A stretch of 64,000 bases of DNA, taken from positions 124,001 through 188,000 of the forward strand of contig NZ_JAJQMN010000002.1 in assembly GCF_028994775.1 (NCBI RefSeq). Reading direction: 5' to 3'. Source of the DNA: Promicromonospora iranensis (GTDB taxonomy: Bacteria; Actinomycetota; Actinomycetes; Actinomycetales; Cellulomonadaceae). The translations under genes were made by a program, and so were the position numbers. The notes under the pieces were generated by a model. It saw only the letters and a list, made by a program, of their open reading frames with translations, was not told the DNA's origin and made no database searches. Shown in pieces: positions 40,039 to 48,934 of this stretch. Each line of letters begins with the position of its first letter. Positions within the stretch are counted from its first letter, which is position 1.

Positions 40039-42141
40039 ATGACCGGTGACACTCAGCGCTCGACCTCCTTCCCCCATCCGGCGTGGTTGCCGGACGGCGC
40101 GTTCGCGGCGCTCGGCAGCCGCCGCGTGGTGGTGGCCGGAGACGGCGCACTCACGGGAACGGTCGCGGAAGAGGTGGCGGCGGCGACAGCACGGTTCGGA
40201 GGCGCGTTCTCCCGCCTCGAGGTGGGCGACGGCGTGGCCGACGCCGAACTGGTGCTGACGCTCTCGCCGACCGAGACCACGCCCGCCGGGACGTCACCGG
40301 CCGACCACGGCGACGACACCGACGAGAGCTTCCGGTTCACGCGGGAGGCGGGCTCCGTCGTCGTGCAGGCGCCGACCGATGCCGGGCTGCTGCGCGGCCT
40401 GTTCCACGTCGTGCGCCTGGGCGAGGCCGCGTTCGACGGGCCGGACGCCGACGAGACGCACGCCCCCGCCACCGACCTGCGAATGCTCGACCACTGGGAC
40501 AACGTGGACCTGCACCCCACGATGGGCCAGGTGGAACGTGGGTACGCCGGTGGCTCCATCTTCTACGACAACGGTTTCGTCCGGGCGGACCTGTCCCGGG
40601 TGGAGCGGTACGCGCGGCTGCTGGCCGCTGTCGGGATCAACCGGGTGGCGATCAACAACGTCAACGTGCACGAGCACGAGGCCCGTCTGCTGACCGACGA
40701 CCTGGGCGACGTCGTCCGGATCGCCGCCGTCTTCCGGCGGTGGGGCATCCGGGTGCACCTGTCGGTGTCGTTCGCCTCGCCGATGCTGCTCGGCGGCCTC
40801 GGCACGTCGGACCCGCTCGACCAGGACGTCGCGCACTGGTGGGTGCGTGCGGCGGCACGGGTGTGGACTGCGATCCCGGACTTCGGCGGGTTCGTCGTCA
40901 AGGCCGACTCCGAGGGCCAGCCGGGCCCGTTCGCCTACGGCCGCACCCACGCCGACGGCGCGAACATGCTCGCGGCGGCAGTCGAGCCCTACGACGGCCT
41001 GATCCACTGGCGGGCCTTCGTCTACAACCACCGGCAGGACTGGCGCGACCGGTCCACCGACCGCGCCCGCGCCGCCTTCGACCACTTCCACCCGCTGGAC
41101 GGCACGTTCTCGGCCAACGTGATCGTGCAGGTCAAGTACGGTCCGCTCGACTTCCAGGTCCGGGAGCCCGTCTCGCCCGTCCTGGCCGCGATGCCGCACA
41201 CCCGGATCGCCCTGGAGCTGCAGATCACCCAGGAGTACACGGGCCAGCAGAAGCACGCCGTGTACCTCGGACCGCAGTGGAGCCAGATCCTCGGGTTCCG
41301 GTTCTGGGAGCCCACGGGCCGGGACGGCGGGTCGCCCACTGTCGCGGACCTCGCGACCGGCCGCGGCAAGGCCGCCGAGGACCCTGGTACCGGCACGTGG
41401 CGCAAGCCGGCGGGCGGCTTCGCCGCCGTCTCCAACGTGGGCGACGACGAGTTCTGGACCGGGCACCCGTTCGCCCAGGCGAACCTCTACGCGTACGGGC
41501 GGCTGTGCTGGGACCCGACCCTGGACCCGGCTGCCCTGCTCGACGAGTGGGTGGGCCTCACGTTCCCGGGCGCACCGGACGCCGTCCGGCAGGCCGTGCA
41601 CGCCGTGCTGGACCGGTCCTGGGAGACGTACGAGCAGTACACCGCGCCGCTCGGCGTGGGCTTCATGGTGCGCCCCGGCCACCACTACGGCCCCGACGTC
41701 GACGGCTACGAGTACACCCCGTGGGGCACGTACCACTTCGCGGACCGGGACGGGATCGGCGTGGACCGCACGGTGCGCACGGGGACCGGGTACGCGGGGC
41801 AGTACCCCTCACCGTGGCGCGAGACCTACGAGTCGCTGTCGACCTGCCCCGACGAGCTGCTGCTGTTCTTCCACCACGTGCCGTACACGCACGTGCTGCA
41901 CAGCGGGAAGACCGTGGTCCAGCACATCTACGACACCCACTTCGAGGGCGTTGAACGGGTCGAGGCGATGATCGCCGCGTGGTCGGTCGTCGCGGAGCTC
42001 GTGGACCCGCACCTGGCCGAGCGGGTGGCGGACCGGTTCGCGGAGCAGCTCCGCAGCGCCACCGAGTGGCGCGACCAGGTGAACACCTACTTCCTGCGGA
42101 AGTCGGGCATCCCAGACACCCAGTCCCGCCGCATCTACTGA
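40039..42141 (+). CDS. Alpha-glucuronidase, GH67
   Basis: 700 residues, no signal peptide, so intracellular. It removes (4-O-methyl-)glucuronic acid from the non-reducing end of aldouronic acids derived from xylan. N-terminal domain about 1-140, TIM-barrel about 140-480, helical C-terminal domain about 480-700. The general acid is Glu 292 in VVKADSEGQPGP, matching E292 of the Cellvibrio enzyme in number and context. Candidate bases are Asp 371 in GPLDFQ and Glu 399 in QITQEY. ATG 40039, weak ribosome site. Divergent from the esterase gene. Released glucuronate would enter UxaC. Confidence 0.93.
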   Translation: MTGDTQRSTSFPHPAWLPDGAFAALGSRRVVVAGDGALTGTVAEEVAAATARFGGAFSRLEVGDGVADAELVLTLSPTETTPAGTSPADHGDDTDESFRFTREAGSVVVQAPTDAGLLRGLFHVVRLGEAAFDGPDADETHAPATDLRMLDHWDNVDLHPTMGQVERGYAGGSIFYDNGFVRADLSRVERYARLLAAVGINRVAINNVNVHEHEARLLTDDLGDVVRIAAVFRRWGIRVHLSVSFASPMLLGGLGTSDPLDQDVAHWWVRAAARVWTAIPDFGGFVVKADSEGQPGPFAYGRTHADGANMLAAAVEPYDGLIHWRAFVYNHRQDWRDRSTDRARAAFDHFHPLDGTFSANVIVQVKYGPLDFQVREPVSPVLAAMPHTRIALELQITQEYTGQQKHAVYLGPQWSQILGFRFWEPTGRDGGSPTVADLATGRGKAAEDPGTGTWRKPAGGFAAVSNVGDDEFWTGHPFAQANLYAYGRLCWDPTLDPAALLDEWVGLTFPGAPDAVRQAVHAVLDRSWETYEQYTAPLGVGFMVRPGHHYGPDVDGYEYTPWGTYHFADRDGIGVDRTVRTGTGYAGQYPSPWRETYESLSTCPDELLLFFHHVPYTHVLHSGKTVVQHIYDTHFEGVERVEAMIAAWSVVAELVDPHLAERVADRFAEQLRSATEWRDQVNTYFLRKSGIPDTQSRRIY

Positions 42142-42160
42142 CCACAAGCCGGGACCCCGA

Positions 42161-42226
42161 GTGGTCGGCAGGACGTCAGGTGGTCGGCAGTCCGAGCTGC
42201 CGACCACCTGACGTCCTACCGACCAC
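42161..42226. terminator. 30-bp stem-loop after the GH67 gene
   Basis: Arms 42161-42190 and 42197-42226 pair over 30 bases with one mismatch and a six-base loop, between the convergent GH67 and PPOX genes. Its arm shares ACGTCAGGTG and CGGCAG with the hairpin at 637-680. Confidence 0.8.
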
Positions 42227-42227
42227 C

Positions 42228-42737
42228 TCAGGCTCGCGGGGTGTGGCGGGTCTGGGCGTAGGTGCCCTTGGTGAAGGCCAGGACCTTCGTCGGTTCCACC
42301 GCGAAGACCAGGGCGGGGCCGGCGTCGTCGTTGCGGAAGACGCCGTCACCCACCTCGTACACCCACTGCCCGTCCCACTTGGTGCGCCAGGCTGCCGCGA
42401 GCCGCTCCAGGGCCGCGGAGTCGGTGACCCGGTAGGCCGGACCCTCGACCACGACGTCGACGCCCTCGTCCCAAGTGTCCCGGCCGGTGGTGAGCACGAC
42501 GTTCGGGTTGGCGGTGAGGTTGACCGCCTTCTGCTCCTCCGGGCCCGTCGTGAAGTGCAGCGCGCCGTCGAGCCAGACGGCGACCAGCGGCGTGACGTGC
42601 GGGCGTCCGTCGGCGCGCACGGTGGTCAGCCAGCTGATCTGGGCGTTCTCGAGCACCTCCTGCGTCGCCTGCCAGCTGGTCGGCTCGGCGTCGGGGGCGC
42701 TGAAGCGGGTGTCGAGAGTGGTCACGGGGTCGTTCAT
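42228..42737 (-). CDS. Pyridoxamine-5'-phosphate-oxidase-fold protein (F420/flavin type)
   Basis: 169 residues with a split-barrel fold: ISWLTTVRADGRPHVTPLVAVWLDGALHFTTG, KAVNLTANPNVVLTTG and GVDVVVEGPAYRVTD. These proteins bind flavin or F420 and reduce small molecules, or act as general stress proteins; substrate unknown. The ATG overlaps the serine-hydrolase stop as ATGA, so the two are coupled. Confidence 0.82.
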   Translation of the reverse strand: MNDPVTTLDTRFSAPDAEPTSWQATQEVLENAQISWLTTVRADGRPHVTPLVAVWLDGALHFTTGPEEQKAVNLTANPNVVLTTGRDTWDEGVDVVVEGPAYRVTDSAALERLAAAWRTKWDGQWVYEVGDGVFRNDDAGPALVFAVEPTKVLAFTKGTYAQTRHTPRA

Positions 42738-43873
42738 GATCCTGCTCCTAGTTGTCTCGTAGAAAATTGGTCCGTAACAATGCGGTCTATCTCACCGGCG
42801 GCCGACCAGTCCGGGCTGAAGCGGTTCCGCATCACCGCTACCGCAAGGCCGGAGTCGATGTCGGCCCAGGCGGCGCACCCGTTGCCGCCGGCCATGCCGA
42901 ACGTCGAACCGGGACGGGCCGTCACGTCCCCCGGCCGGTAGTCGCTGAACCCGAAGGCCCAGGTGGTGGCCGGTATGCCCATCACCTCGTCCGGCCCCGC
43001 ATAGGCCGGGAGCGCGAGATCCGTCAGCCGGTCCGGTGAGACGAGGGAGACGTCGGCGTAGCCCAGCAGGCCCGTGTAGACCCGGGCGATCCCGCGCGCC
43101 GTCATGGTGCCCTGTGCGACGAGGTCACTGGTGAGCACGTCGCGCCGGTTGGCGAGGTCGGCGGTCGGCCGGGTCGCGGGCGGGACTGCCCGGCCGGCCG
43201 GTGTCCCTGGATCCAGGTGGTGCGGGCGCGCTCCAGGCACCGCCTCCTGGCGCGCGACGCGGTCCAGGAGCACCGGCGGGACGCCGAAGTGCACGTCGTC
43301 CTCGACACCGAGCGGGCCGGTCACCGCCTCGTGCAGCCACCAGGTCAGCGTTCGTCCGGTCGCCCGGCGTACCGTCTCGCCGAGCAGGAACCCGAAGGTA
43401 TGGACGTGGTATCCGAAACGGGTGCCCGGCTCCCACCAGGGCTCGGCGTCCGCGACCGTGCGGCACATCAGGTCCCAGTCGCACAGCTCCTCGACGGTCG
43501 TGGCGTGCGGCAGGCCCGGTACACCGGCCGTGTGCATCAGCACGTGCCGCAGCGTCACATCGCCCTTGCCGTGCGCGGAGAACTCAGGCCACACGTCAGC
43601 GACCCGCAGGTCGTAGGTCAGCTCGCCGCGCTCCACGAGTACGTGCGCGACGGCGGAGGCGACCCCCTTGGCCGTCGACGTGGCGAAGAACAGGGTGTCC
43701 GAGGTGACGGGCAGCCCGCGTCTGGCGTCGGCCGAGCCCGCCACCGCGTCCACGACCAGGTCGCCCCTGTGGATGACCGCCACCTGGAGGCCGACCTCGC
43801 CGCCGTCGGCCACGAGGCGGTCGACGGCCTCCTGGACACGTACCTGCGGGATGCCCGCGGTGTTGTTCGCCAT
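42734..43873 (-). CDS. Serine hydrolase, beta-lactamase/esterase superfamily
   Basis: 379 residues with no clear signal peptide. The class C-like S-x-x-K is STAK in FFATSTAKGVASAVAHVLV, followed by VTLRHVLMHTAGVPGL. The second motif is FGYHVHTFGFLLGE, with Tyr present but Asn replaced. The C-terminal box is FGMAGGNGCAAW. Probably an esterase or amidase of the EstB type. Start ATG 43871-43873. Unrelated to the adjacent sugar genes. Confidence 0.82.
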   Translation of the reverse strand: MANNTAGIPQVRVQEAVDRLVADGGEVGLQVAVIHRGDLVVDAVAGSADARRGLPVTSDTLFFATSTAKGVASAVAHVLVERGELTYDLRVADVWPEFSAHGKGDVTLRHVLMHTAGVPGLPHATTVEELCDWDLMCRTVADAEPWWEPGTRFGYHVHTFGFLLGETVRRATGRTLTWWLHEAVTGPLGVEDDVHFGVPPVLLDRVARQEAVPGARPHHLDPGTPAGRAVPPATRPTADLANRRDVLTSDLVAQGTMTARGIARVYTGLLGYADVSLVSPDRLTDLALPAYAGPDEVMGIPATTWAFGFSDYRPGDVTARPGSTFGMAGGNGCAAWADIDSGLAVAVMRNRFSPDWSAAGEIDRIVTDQFSTRQLGAGS

Positions 43874-43989
43874 GCACGGTCCGACCGGCGTCGGACAGAA
43901 AACTCATCGGCGCAAACCGACGCAGCCATCGTCACCCGTCTACGGAGGTGCGATAGTTGGACAGTAGGAATCTCTTACCGGAGGCTGCG

Positions 43990-44232
43990 ATGACCATCCC
44001 GACTCTTCGACCCAAGAACCAGGTGACGGTACCCAAGGACGTCGCCGAGGCCGCTGACCTGCATGTCGGCGACGCTCTCGACTTCACCGTCGTCGACGGT
44101 GCGGTGGTGATCACCAAGGTCGAGCTCGGACGGCCAGCGAAGGACACCCGCCCCACTGCCGAGGACTGGCTCGCCGCGGCCGATTACGTCGGCAAGCGTG
44201 ACCGAGAACTCCTGAACCGGCTCGCACAGTGA
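43990..44232 (+). CDS. AbrB/MazE-type antitoxin
   Basis: 80 residues. An AbrB swapped-hairpin DNA-binding domain occupies the first half (TLRPKNQVTVPKDVAEAADLHVGDALDFTVVDG). The C-terminal half (about 45-80), DTRPTAEDWLAAADYVGKR, should be the toxin-wrapping tail. ATG 43990 has GGAGG six bases upstream. The stop overlaps the Doc-like gene as GTGA, a typical toxin-antitoxin layout. Confidence 0.8.
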   Translation: MTIPTLRPKNQVTVPKDVAEAADLHVGDALDFTVVDGAVVITKVELGRPAKDTRPTAEDWLAAADYVGKRDRELLNRLAQ

Positions 44233-44621
44233 CGCACCTCGTCCCGGCGCACATCGCGCTGCGGATGTTCGAGATCGCTGAGGGGATCAAGCCCGTGGTC
44301 CGCGACCTCGGGCTCCTGGAGTCTTCGCTGACGCGCGCGAGCATGAGTTCGTACGGCCACGAGCTCTATCCCGGCATCCACCTCAAGATGGCGGCCACGC
44401 TCGACTCCGTGAACCGGAACCACCCGCTCGTCGACGGCAACAAGCGACTTGCGTGGATCGTGGTCGCTGCGACGTATCGAGTGAACGGCTACCCCCACCT
44501 GGTCGGCACGGTGGAGGAGCACGAGGCGCTGGTGCTGAAGGTCGCGTCCGATCACCCTGAGCTGGACCGGATCGCCGACCAGTTGCAGGCGATGTTCGAC
44601 CCCGTGTCCGAGACCGACTAG
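44229..44621 (+). CDS. Doc-like (Fic-fold) toxin
   Basis: 130 residues. The Doc/Fic active motif is present as [15 protein letters not shown] (His-x-x-x-Asp-Gly-Asn-Lys-Arg) near residue 65. Doc proteins are kinases of EF-Tu that stop translation, while classical Fic AMPylases have HPFx(D/E)GNGR; NKR fits Doc. The GTG start overlaps the antitoxin stop. The 3' end overlaps the convergent YnfA gene by four bases. Confidence 0.82.
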   Translation: MTHLVPAHIALRMFEIAEGIKPVVRDLGLLESSLTRASMSSYGHELYPGIHLKMAATLDSVNRNHPLVDGNKRLAWIVVAATYRVNGYPHLVGTVEEHEALVLKVASDHPELDRIADQLQAMFDPVSETD

Positions 44622-44956
44622 TTCGGCACGGCACGCGGCGCGTACATGATGATCGCGACGCCGACCAGGCAGATCAGCGCCCCGGCGACATCCCAGCGGT
44701 CCGGGCGAAAGCCGTCGACGACCATGCCCCAGACCAGCGAGCCGGCCACGAAGACGCCGCCGTAGGCCGCCAGGATGCGGCCGAAGTTCGCGTCGGGCTG
44801 CAGGGTCGCGAAGAAACCGTACAGGCCCAGCGCGATCACCCCGGCGCCGATCCACAGCCAGCCCCGGTGCTCGCGAACGCCCTGCCAGACGAGCCAGGCG
44901 CCGCCGATCTCGAACAGGGCGGCGGCGATGAACAGGATGATCGAGCGTGTGACCAT
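44618..44956 (-). CDS. YnfA/UPF0060 small membrane protein
   Basis: 112 residues with four hydrophobic helices. [65 protein letters not shown] and [20 protein letters not shown] are family signatures. YnfA relatives resemble small multidrug-resistance exporters, but function is not established. Start ATG 44954-44956. The stretch to 45045 downstream of the start holds nothing recognised. Confidence 0.9.
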   Translation of the reverse strand: MVTRSIILFIAAALFEIGGAWLVWQGVREHRGWLWIGAGVIALGLYGFFATLQPDANFGRILAAYGGVFVAGSLVWGMVVDGFRPDRWDVAGALICLVGVAIIMYAPRAVPN

Positions 44957-45045
44957 GTCACGACGGTAGACCGTTGCGCCCGCTCAGGAGCCCACCCCCG
45001 ACAGCCTGCCCAGGAGTCGAGCGACAGGAGGCCGGACGCCGGACC

Positions 45046-45306
45046 TCAGCCCGCGTCGAACCGTTCCTCGCCCTCCAGGTCGGGGTCGTCCTTGGGGTGC
45101 TCGCCCGGGATCGCCTTCTCGCCTGCCGGGTCCTCGGTACGGTCGAGGCCGTCGTCCGCGCCGTCGTCCTGGCCCGGCACGTCGCGCGGTCCGGGATTGG
45201 TGCGGCCCTGCACGTCGTCGTCGGCGGAGACGGGATCGACACGCGGTCCGGGGTTGGCCTGCGGGGCCTGTGCGTCGTCCGTCCGGTAGTCCTCGTTCTC
45301 GCTCAT
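45046..45306 (-). CDS. Small acidic hypothetical protein
   Basis: 86 residues, strongly acidic and Pro/Gly/Asp-rich, with duplicated NPGPRVDP and NPGPRDVP and motifs QGRTNPGPRDVPG and PKDDPDLEGEERFDAG. Probably disordered and soluble. ATG 45304-45306 with GGAGGGAGCG upstream. No family recognised; codon use and a ribosome site support it as real. 45307-45461 upstream has no gene. Confidence 0.6.
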   Translation of the reverse strand: MSENEDYRTDDAQAPQANPGPRVDPVSADDDVQGRTNPGPRDVPGQDDGADDGLDRTEDPAGEKAIPGEHPKDDPDLEGEERFDAG

Positions 45307-45461
45307 GCTGCGCTCCCTCCGGCTGGGTGGTGCGGCGGCGCGAGCGTGGGGACGACCGCGCCGCCGCCCCTCGACCGTACGGCTGTGACGTCCCGCTCGC
45401 ATCCAGATCGGTCGAGACCGTCCGGGCACGTGGGCCTCCGCGGGAGTCCGCGCCGCGAGCG

Positions 45462-46382
45462 CTACAGCGGCGTGTCCCCCGGGATCTTCCGGTCCTGCAC
45501 CCGGGCGCGGGCCGGCAGGCCGATGTCCCAGAACTCGATGGTCTGCAGCACCCAGAACAGCGCGAAGATCAGCATCATCACGGCCTCGACCACGAACAGC
45601 GTCTGCGGGAACAGGTCCGGCAGATACCGGTCCAGGATCACCATGGTGGCCAGGCCCACCACGAGCACGGCGGCCATGACCACCGCGATCCACCGGTACC
45701 AGACCCGGTACGCCCGGGCGGACATACCGCGCAGCCGTTCGAGCGCCTGGGCGGTGACCGCATGGTCCGAGCCGTTGATCCACGCGACGGCCACGAGGCA
45801 GGCGAACAGCAGGACCGCCGCCGAGTAGTGCGCCGAGGTCAGGAAGCTCGCGGGCCAGGCCAGCAGCCAGATGCCGGTCCCGGCCCACGCCACCCAGGTG
45901 AGCCACAGGTCCCAGCCCGCGCGGCGGCCCAGGTCGCGCCGCCGGGGCCAGGTCGACAGCAGCAGCACCACGCCGCCCACGACGAGCAGCGTGCCCACGT
46001 TGTTGCCCACCCGTTCCGGCACGTCCAGGCAGTACGGCTCGGCGGTGCACATCGCGGCGTCGAGCGGCGTCGGGATCAGCGCCACGGCCACCGCGGACAT
46101 GCCCGCGAAGTTGAGCAGCACCTCCTCGGCCCCGCGCCGGCCCTTGATCGCGATGAGACACGTGCCGATCGCCACCAGCGTGCCCACGAAGATGCTCTGC
46201 ACCGGCGAGTAGAAGTACGCGCTGATCGACGCGTGCCACCACTCCTCGCCCGAGCCGAGCCTCCCGTGGTCGGCGACGATCTGCATCGTCAACGACACGA
46301 ACAGCACCAGCACCACCGCCACGATCGCCACCCGCAGATAGCGATAGGTCAGCCGTACCGGGTCCCCCTGCTTGATCCCCAT
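45462..46382 (-). CDS. Membrane protein of unknown function
   Basis: 306 residues with about eight hydrophobic segments (VAIVAVVLVLFVSLTMQIV, IFVGTLVAIGTCLIAI, LLVVGGVVLLLSTW, LTWVAWAGTGIWLLAW, AVLLFACLVAVAWI, WIAVVMAAVLVVGLATMVIL, VEAVMMLIFALFWVLQ). A loop with GEEWWHASISAYFYSPVQSIF and a Cys-containing segment (AAMCTAEPYCLDVPE) that may face outside are conserved-looking. No family recognised. ATG 46380-46382 chosen; a longer frame to 46433 overlaps the direct repeats. Confidence 0.65.
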   Translation of the reverse strand: MGIKQGDPVRLTYRYLRVAIVAVVLVLFVSLTMQIVADHGRLGSGEEWWHASISAYFYSPVQSIFVGTLVAIGTCLIAIKGRRGAEEVLLNFAGMSAVAVALIPTPLDAAMCTAEPYCLDVPERVGNNVGTLLVVGGVVLLLSTWPRRRDLGRRAGWDLWLTWVAWAGTGIWLLAWPASFLTSAHYSAAVLLFACLVAVAWINGSDHAVTAQALERLRGMSARAYRVWYRWIAVVMAAVLVVGLATMVILDRYLPDLFPQTLFVVEAVMMLIFALFWVLQTIEFWDIGLPARARVQDRKIPGDTPL

Positions 46383-46390
46383 GCGCTTAC

Positions 46391-46443
46391 TGTGGCCTAA
46401 GTGCCACAGACCGGACAATGTTGCACCGAACAATGTTGCACCG
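46391..46443. repeat. Stem-loop and direct repeat between metallophosphoesterase and membrane-protein genes
   Basis: TGTGGC/GCCACA inverted repeat at 46391-46408, followed by two copies of ACAATGTTGCACCG at 46415-46428 and 46430-46443. The hairpin may end the metallophosphoesterase transcript (stop 46453), or mark a regulator site for the membrane-protein gene. Confidence 0.6.
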
Positions 46444-46452
46444 CCGAACCCG

Positions 46453-48147
46453 CTATCGGGTCAGCGGGTTGGGGATGGTCACCGAGCGGACCACGTCGTT
46501 GACCTCGTTGTCCGGCGTCCTGGCGTCGACGGTGCCGAAGTCGCGCGCCTCGACCACCACCCGGTCGTCGAAGACGTCGACGGTGAGCCCGCGGTTGACG
46601 TCGCGCGTCACGATCTCCTTGATGCCGGACGTGGCCTCCCCGCGCGCGTCCCACTCCACCTGGACCGCGCCGGTGTTCACCGTCCAGAAGCCGTCCGGGT
46701 GGCCGCCCGCCGTGCGGCGCTGCACCGCCCAGTCGCCGAGCTCGAACGGATAGTGCGTGTGCCCGCTGAACAGGATCGCGTTGGGGTGGGCGCCGAGCAG
46801 CTCGGTCAGCTCGTCGTTGTACTGGTAGCTGTCGCTGTACCAGGGGATCCACGACGCCGAGACCGTGTCGCCGAGCGGGAAGTGCGAGATGACCAGCACC
46901 TGCTTGTCGCGCTCCGACCAGTACGCGAGCCGCTCGCGCAGCCACTCGACCTGCTCGCGGGACATCGGCACCTCCGGCGGACGCGCCGCCTCCTGGCCGA
47001 GGACCAGCACCGGCACGTCGCCGCCCGAACCCTCGAGAAGGTACTCGTCCCACACCCGGTCCCGCTCCGCGAAGTCGAGGAACCGGTCGCGCAGGGTCTC
47101 CCACGACTCGCCCGTGTAGCTCTCGTGGTTGCCGATCGCGGCCACCACCTGCTCCGGCAGGACGCCGGCCGCGCCGGTCATGACGTCGTCGACCTCCCGC
47201 CACTGTGCTGCCGAGCCCGAGTCGACGATGTCGCCCACCATGAGCAGCCCGTCCGCGTCCGGGCGGACGGCGTCGAGGTCGCGCAGAGCGTGACCGAGGT
47301 CGTCCGGGTCACCCTGGATGTCGCTGAGCACCCACGCCGTCGTCGGGTCGCCGCTCGCCGAGGGCAGGGGCGCGCGGACCGCCACGGAGTCGATCGCCCA
47401 GTACCAGGAGTTCGCGCCGGCCGTGAAGTGCCAGCGGAAGACGGCGCGCTTCGCGCCACGGGGCACGTCGACCGGCACGGTCTCGGTGGCGTTCATCAGC
47501 GCGCCGTCGTAGTTGTCGGTGACCGTGGAGCTGTCGTAGCGGACCAGCTCGGTCTCCGCGCCGCCGTCGAACGCGACGGTGACCCGGCCGGTCTGCCCGG
47601 CCCAGCCCCGGTAGTGCGAGTCGAAGGTGAGCTCGACGCGGTCGCGGCCCTTGACCTTGACCGGCGCGGAGGCGAGCGTCGTCGCGTAGCCGCCCGGCGT
47701 GCCGGCGCCGTCGGCGAACTCGTCCGAGTCGGCCACGGCGATCACGTCCTGCGCCCGGGCGAACCGGTAGCGCATCTGGTCCTCGGCGTCGGTCCAGAAG
47801 TCGCGGGTGGTGAACGACCAGCCGCGCCACTCCTCGACGCCGCCGTCCGCCATGTCCGGGCCGTTCTCGACGGACCAGCCCCGGGGGGCGGTGTGCGTGA
47901 AGCCCACGACGCCGTCCTCGATGCCCGGGTCCTCCGCACGCGGCAGCAGGTCGTCCGCGAGGGAGTCGAAGCTCTCCCGGTACAGCACACCGTCGGTGGC
48001 CCGGGTGTTGGCCTGACCGCCGGGCTGGGCGGGGCCCGGCTCGGCGGGACCGGCCAGAGCCGTGCCCACGGTGCCGGCGGCGAGCAGGCTCGCCCCCACC
48101 AGCACGGCTGCCGTGCGTCGGGTCCGAGCGTGGAAGGTGGAGGTCAT
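46453..48147 (-). CDS. Secreted metallophosphoesterase
   Basis: 564 residues. A Tat-like signal (RTRRTAAVLVGASLLAAGTV) precedes a jelly-roll domain (about 50-240, LTFDSHYRGWAGQTGRVTV). The calcineurin-like phosphoesterase domain (about 245-500) has the metal motifs VLSDIQGD, VGDIVDSG, AIGNHES, VISHFPLGD and FSGHTHYPF. It may hydrolyse phosphodiesters or phosphomonoesters outside the cell. ATG 48145-48147. Not evidently tied to the sugar genes. Confidence 0.88.
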   Translation of the reverse strand: MTSTFHARTRRTAAVLVGASLLAAGTVGTALAGPAEPGPAQPGGQANTRATDGVLYRESFDSLADDLLPRAEDPGIEDGVVGFTHTAPRGWSVENGPDMADGGVEEWRGWSFTTRDFWTDAEDQMRYRFARAQDVIAVADSDEFADGAGTPGGYATTLASAPVKVKGRDRVELTFDSHYRGWAGQTGRVTVAFDGGAETELVRYDSSTVTDNYDGALMNATETVPVDVPRGAKRAVFRWHFTAGANSWYWAIDSVAVRAPLPSASGDPTTAWVLSDIQGDPDDLGHALRDLDAVRPDADGLLMVGDIVDSGSAAQWREVDDVMTGAAGVLPEQVVAAIGNHESYTGESWETLRDRFLDFAERDRVWDEYLLEGSGGDVPVLVLGQEAARPPEVPMSREQVEWLRERLAYWSERDKQVLVISHFPLGDTVSASWIPWYSDSYQYNDELTELLGAHPNAILFSGHTHYPFELGDWAVQRRTAGGHPDGFWTVNTGAVQVEWDARGEATSGIKEIVTRDVNRGLTVDVFDDRVVVEARDFGTVDARTPDNEVNDVVRSVTIPNPLTR

Positions 48148-48253
48148 TCCGGGTGCCTCTCGTCGACCTGATACGTCCGGCGCAGACGCTACGGCCGCGA
48201 GGTGTCCGACGCCGGACCCGGGGCCGACGTCCAGGTGAACGGTGGTGCGGGCG

Positions 48254-48934
48254 TCATGCGCCGGCGGTGAACCGTTCCTCGACGTCGGCCAGCAGGGGGC
48301 CCGCGTTGCGCAGCACGAAGGCGAGCCACACCACCGCGAACATGCCGAACAACGCCTCGTTGGTCAGCACGATCACTCCCCCCGCGAGCACGAGCAGGGA
48401 GAGGTTCCCCAGCGCGACGAGCGGGCGAGCCGCGAGGTAGTAGGCGGCGAGCCGTGCCGAGTCCCGCGCCCGGAAGCCGAAGAACGAGACGATCACCAGC
48501 ACGTTCACCGTCCACAGGAGCAGCCCTGCGCCGATGACGAGGAGGACCGGTGCGTACCACCCGGGCACCCCTGACGCACCGAGGTTCGCCAGCGAGAACC
48601 CCACGAGACCGAGCACCACGAGCGCAGGAGCCCACACCCGGAGGACGTCGGCCCAGTTCAGGCGGTATCCCCGCCAGAAGAAGGACGCCGGCGTCAGAAC
48701 GTCGGCGGTGGCCCGGGCACGCAGCGCGAACAGCCCGGCCGATGCCGCCGGGCCGAGCGGCAGCAGACACAGCACCACCAACGGGGCGTTGCCGGCCGAC
48801 CGGTCCAGCAGCGCGAGGGCGACCAGGGCCGGCAACGAGGTCAGCACGAGCAGCAGCTCGACCACGAGGTACCAGTAGACAGCGTTCGCCGCCCGCCCCA
48901 GCGGACCGTCGCCGAACTCCCGGCGCTCAGCCAC
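48254..48934 (-). CDS. YesL-family (DUF624) membrane protein
   Basis: 226 residues, about five hydrophobic segments. The start FGDGPLGRAANAVYWYLVVELLLVLTSLPALVALALL and the FFWRGYRLNWADVLRVW loop are typical of YesL. The ATG overlaps the end of the GH39 gene by eight bases, so it is translationally coupled. Second YesL-like protein in the window; role in sugar uptake unproven. Confidence 0.82.
   Translation of the reverse strand: MAERREFGDGPLGRAANAVYWYLVVELLLVLTSLPALVALALLDRSAGNAPLVVLCLLPLGPAASAGLFALRARATADVLTPASFFWRGYRLNWADVLRVWAPALVVLGLVGFSLANLGASGVPGWYAPVLLVIGAGLLLWTVNVLVIVSFFGFRARDSARLAAYYLAARPLVALGNLSLLVLAGGVIVLTNEALFGMFAVVWLAFVLRNAGPLLADVEERFTAGA

Noticed and set aside
44229-44621. Fic AMPylase annotation
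   Set aside because: The motif ends NKR rather than GNGR and the protein is only 130 residues, which fits Doc better.
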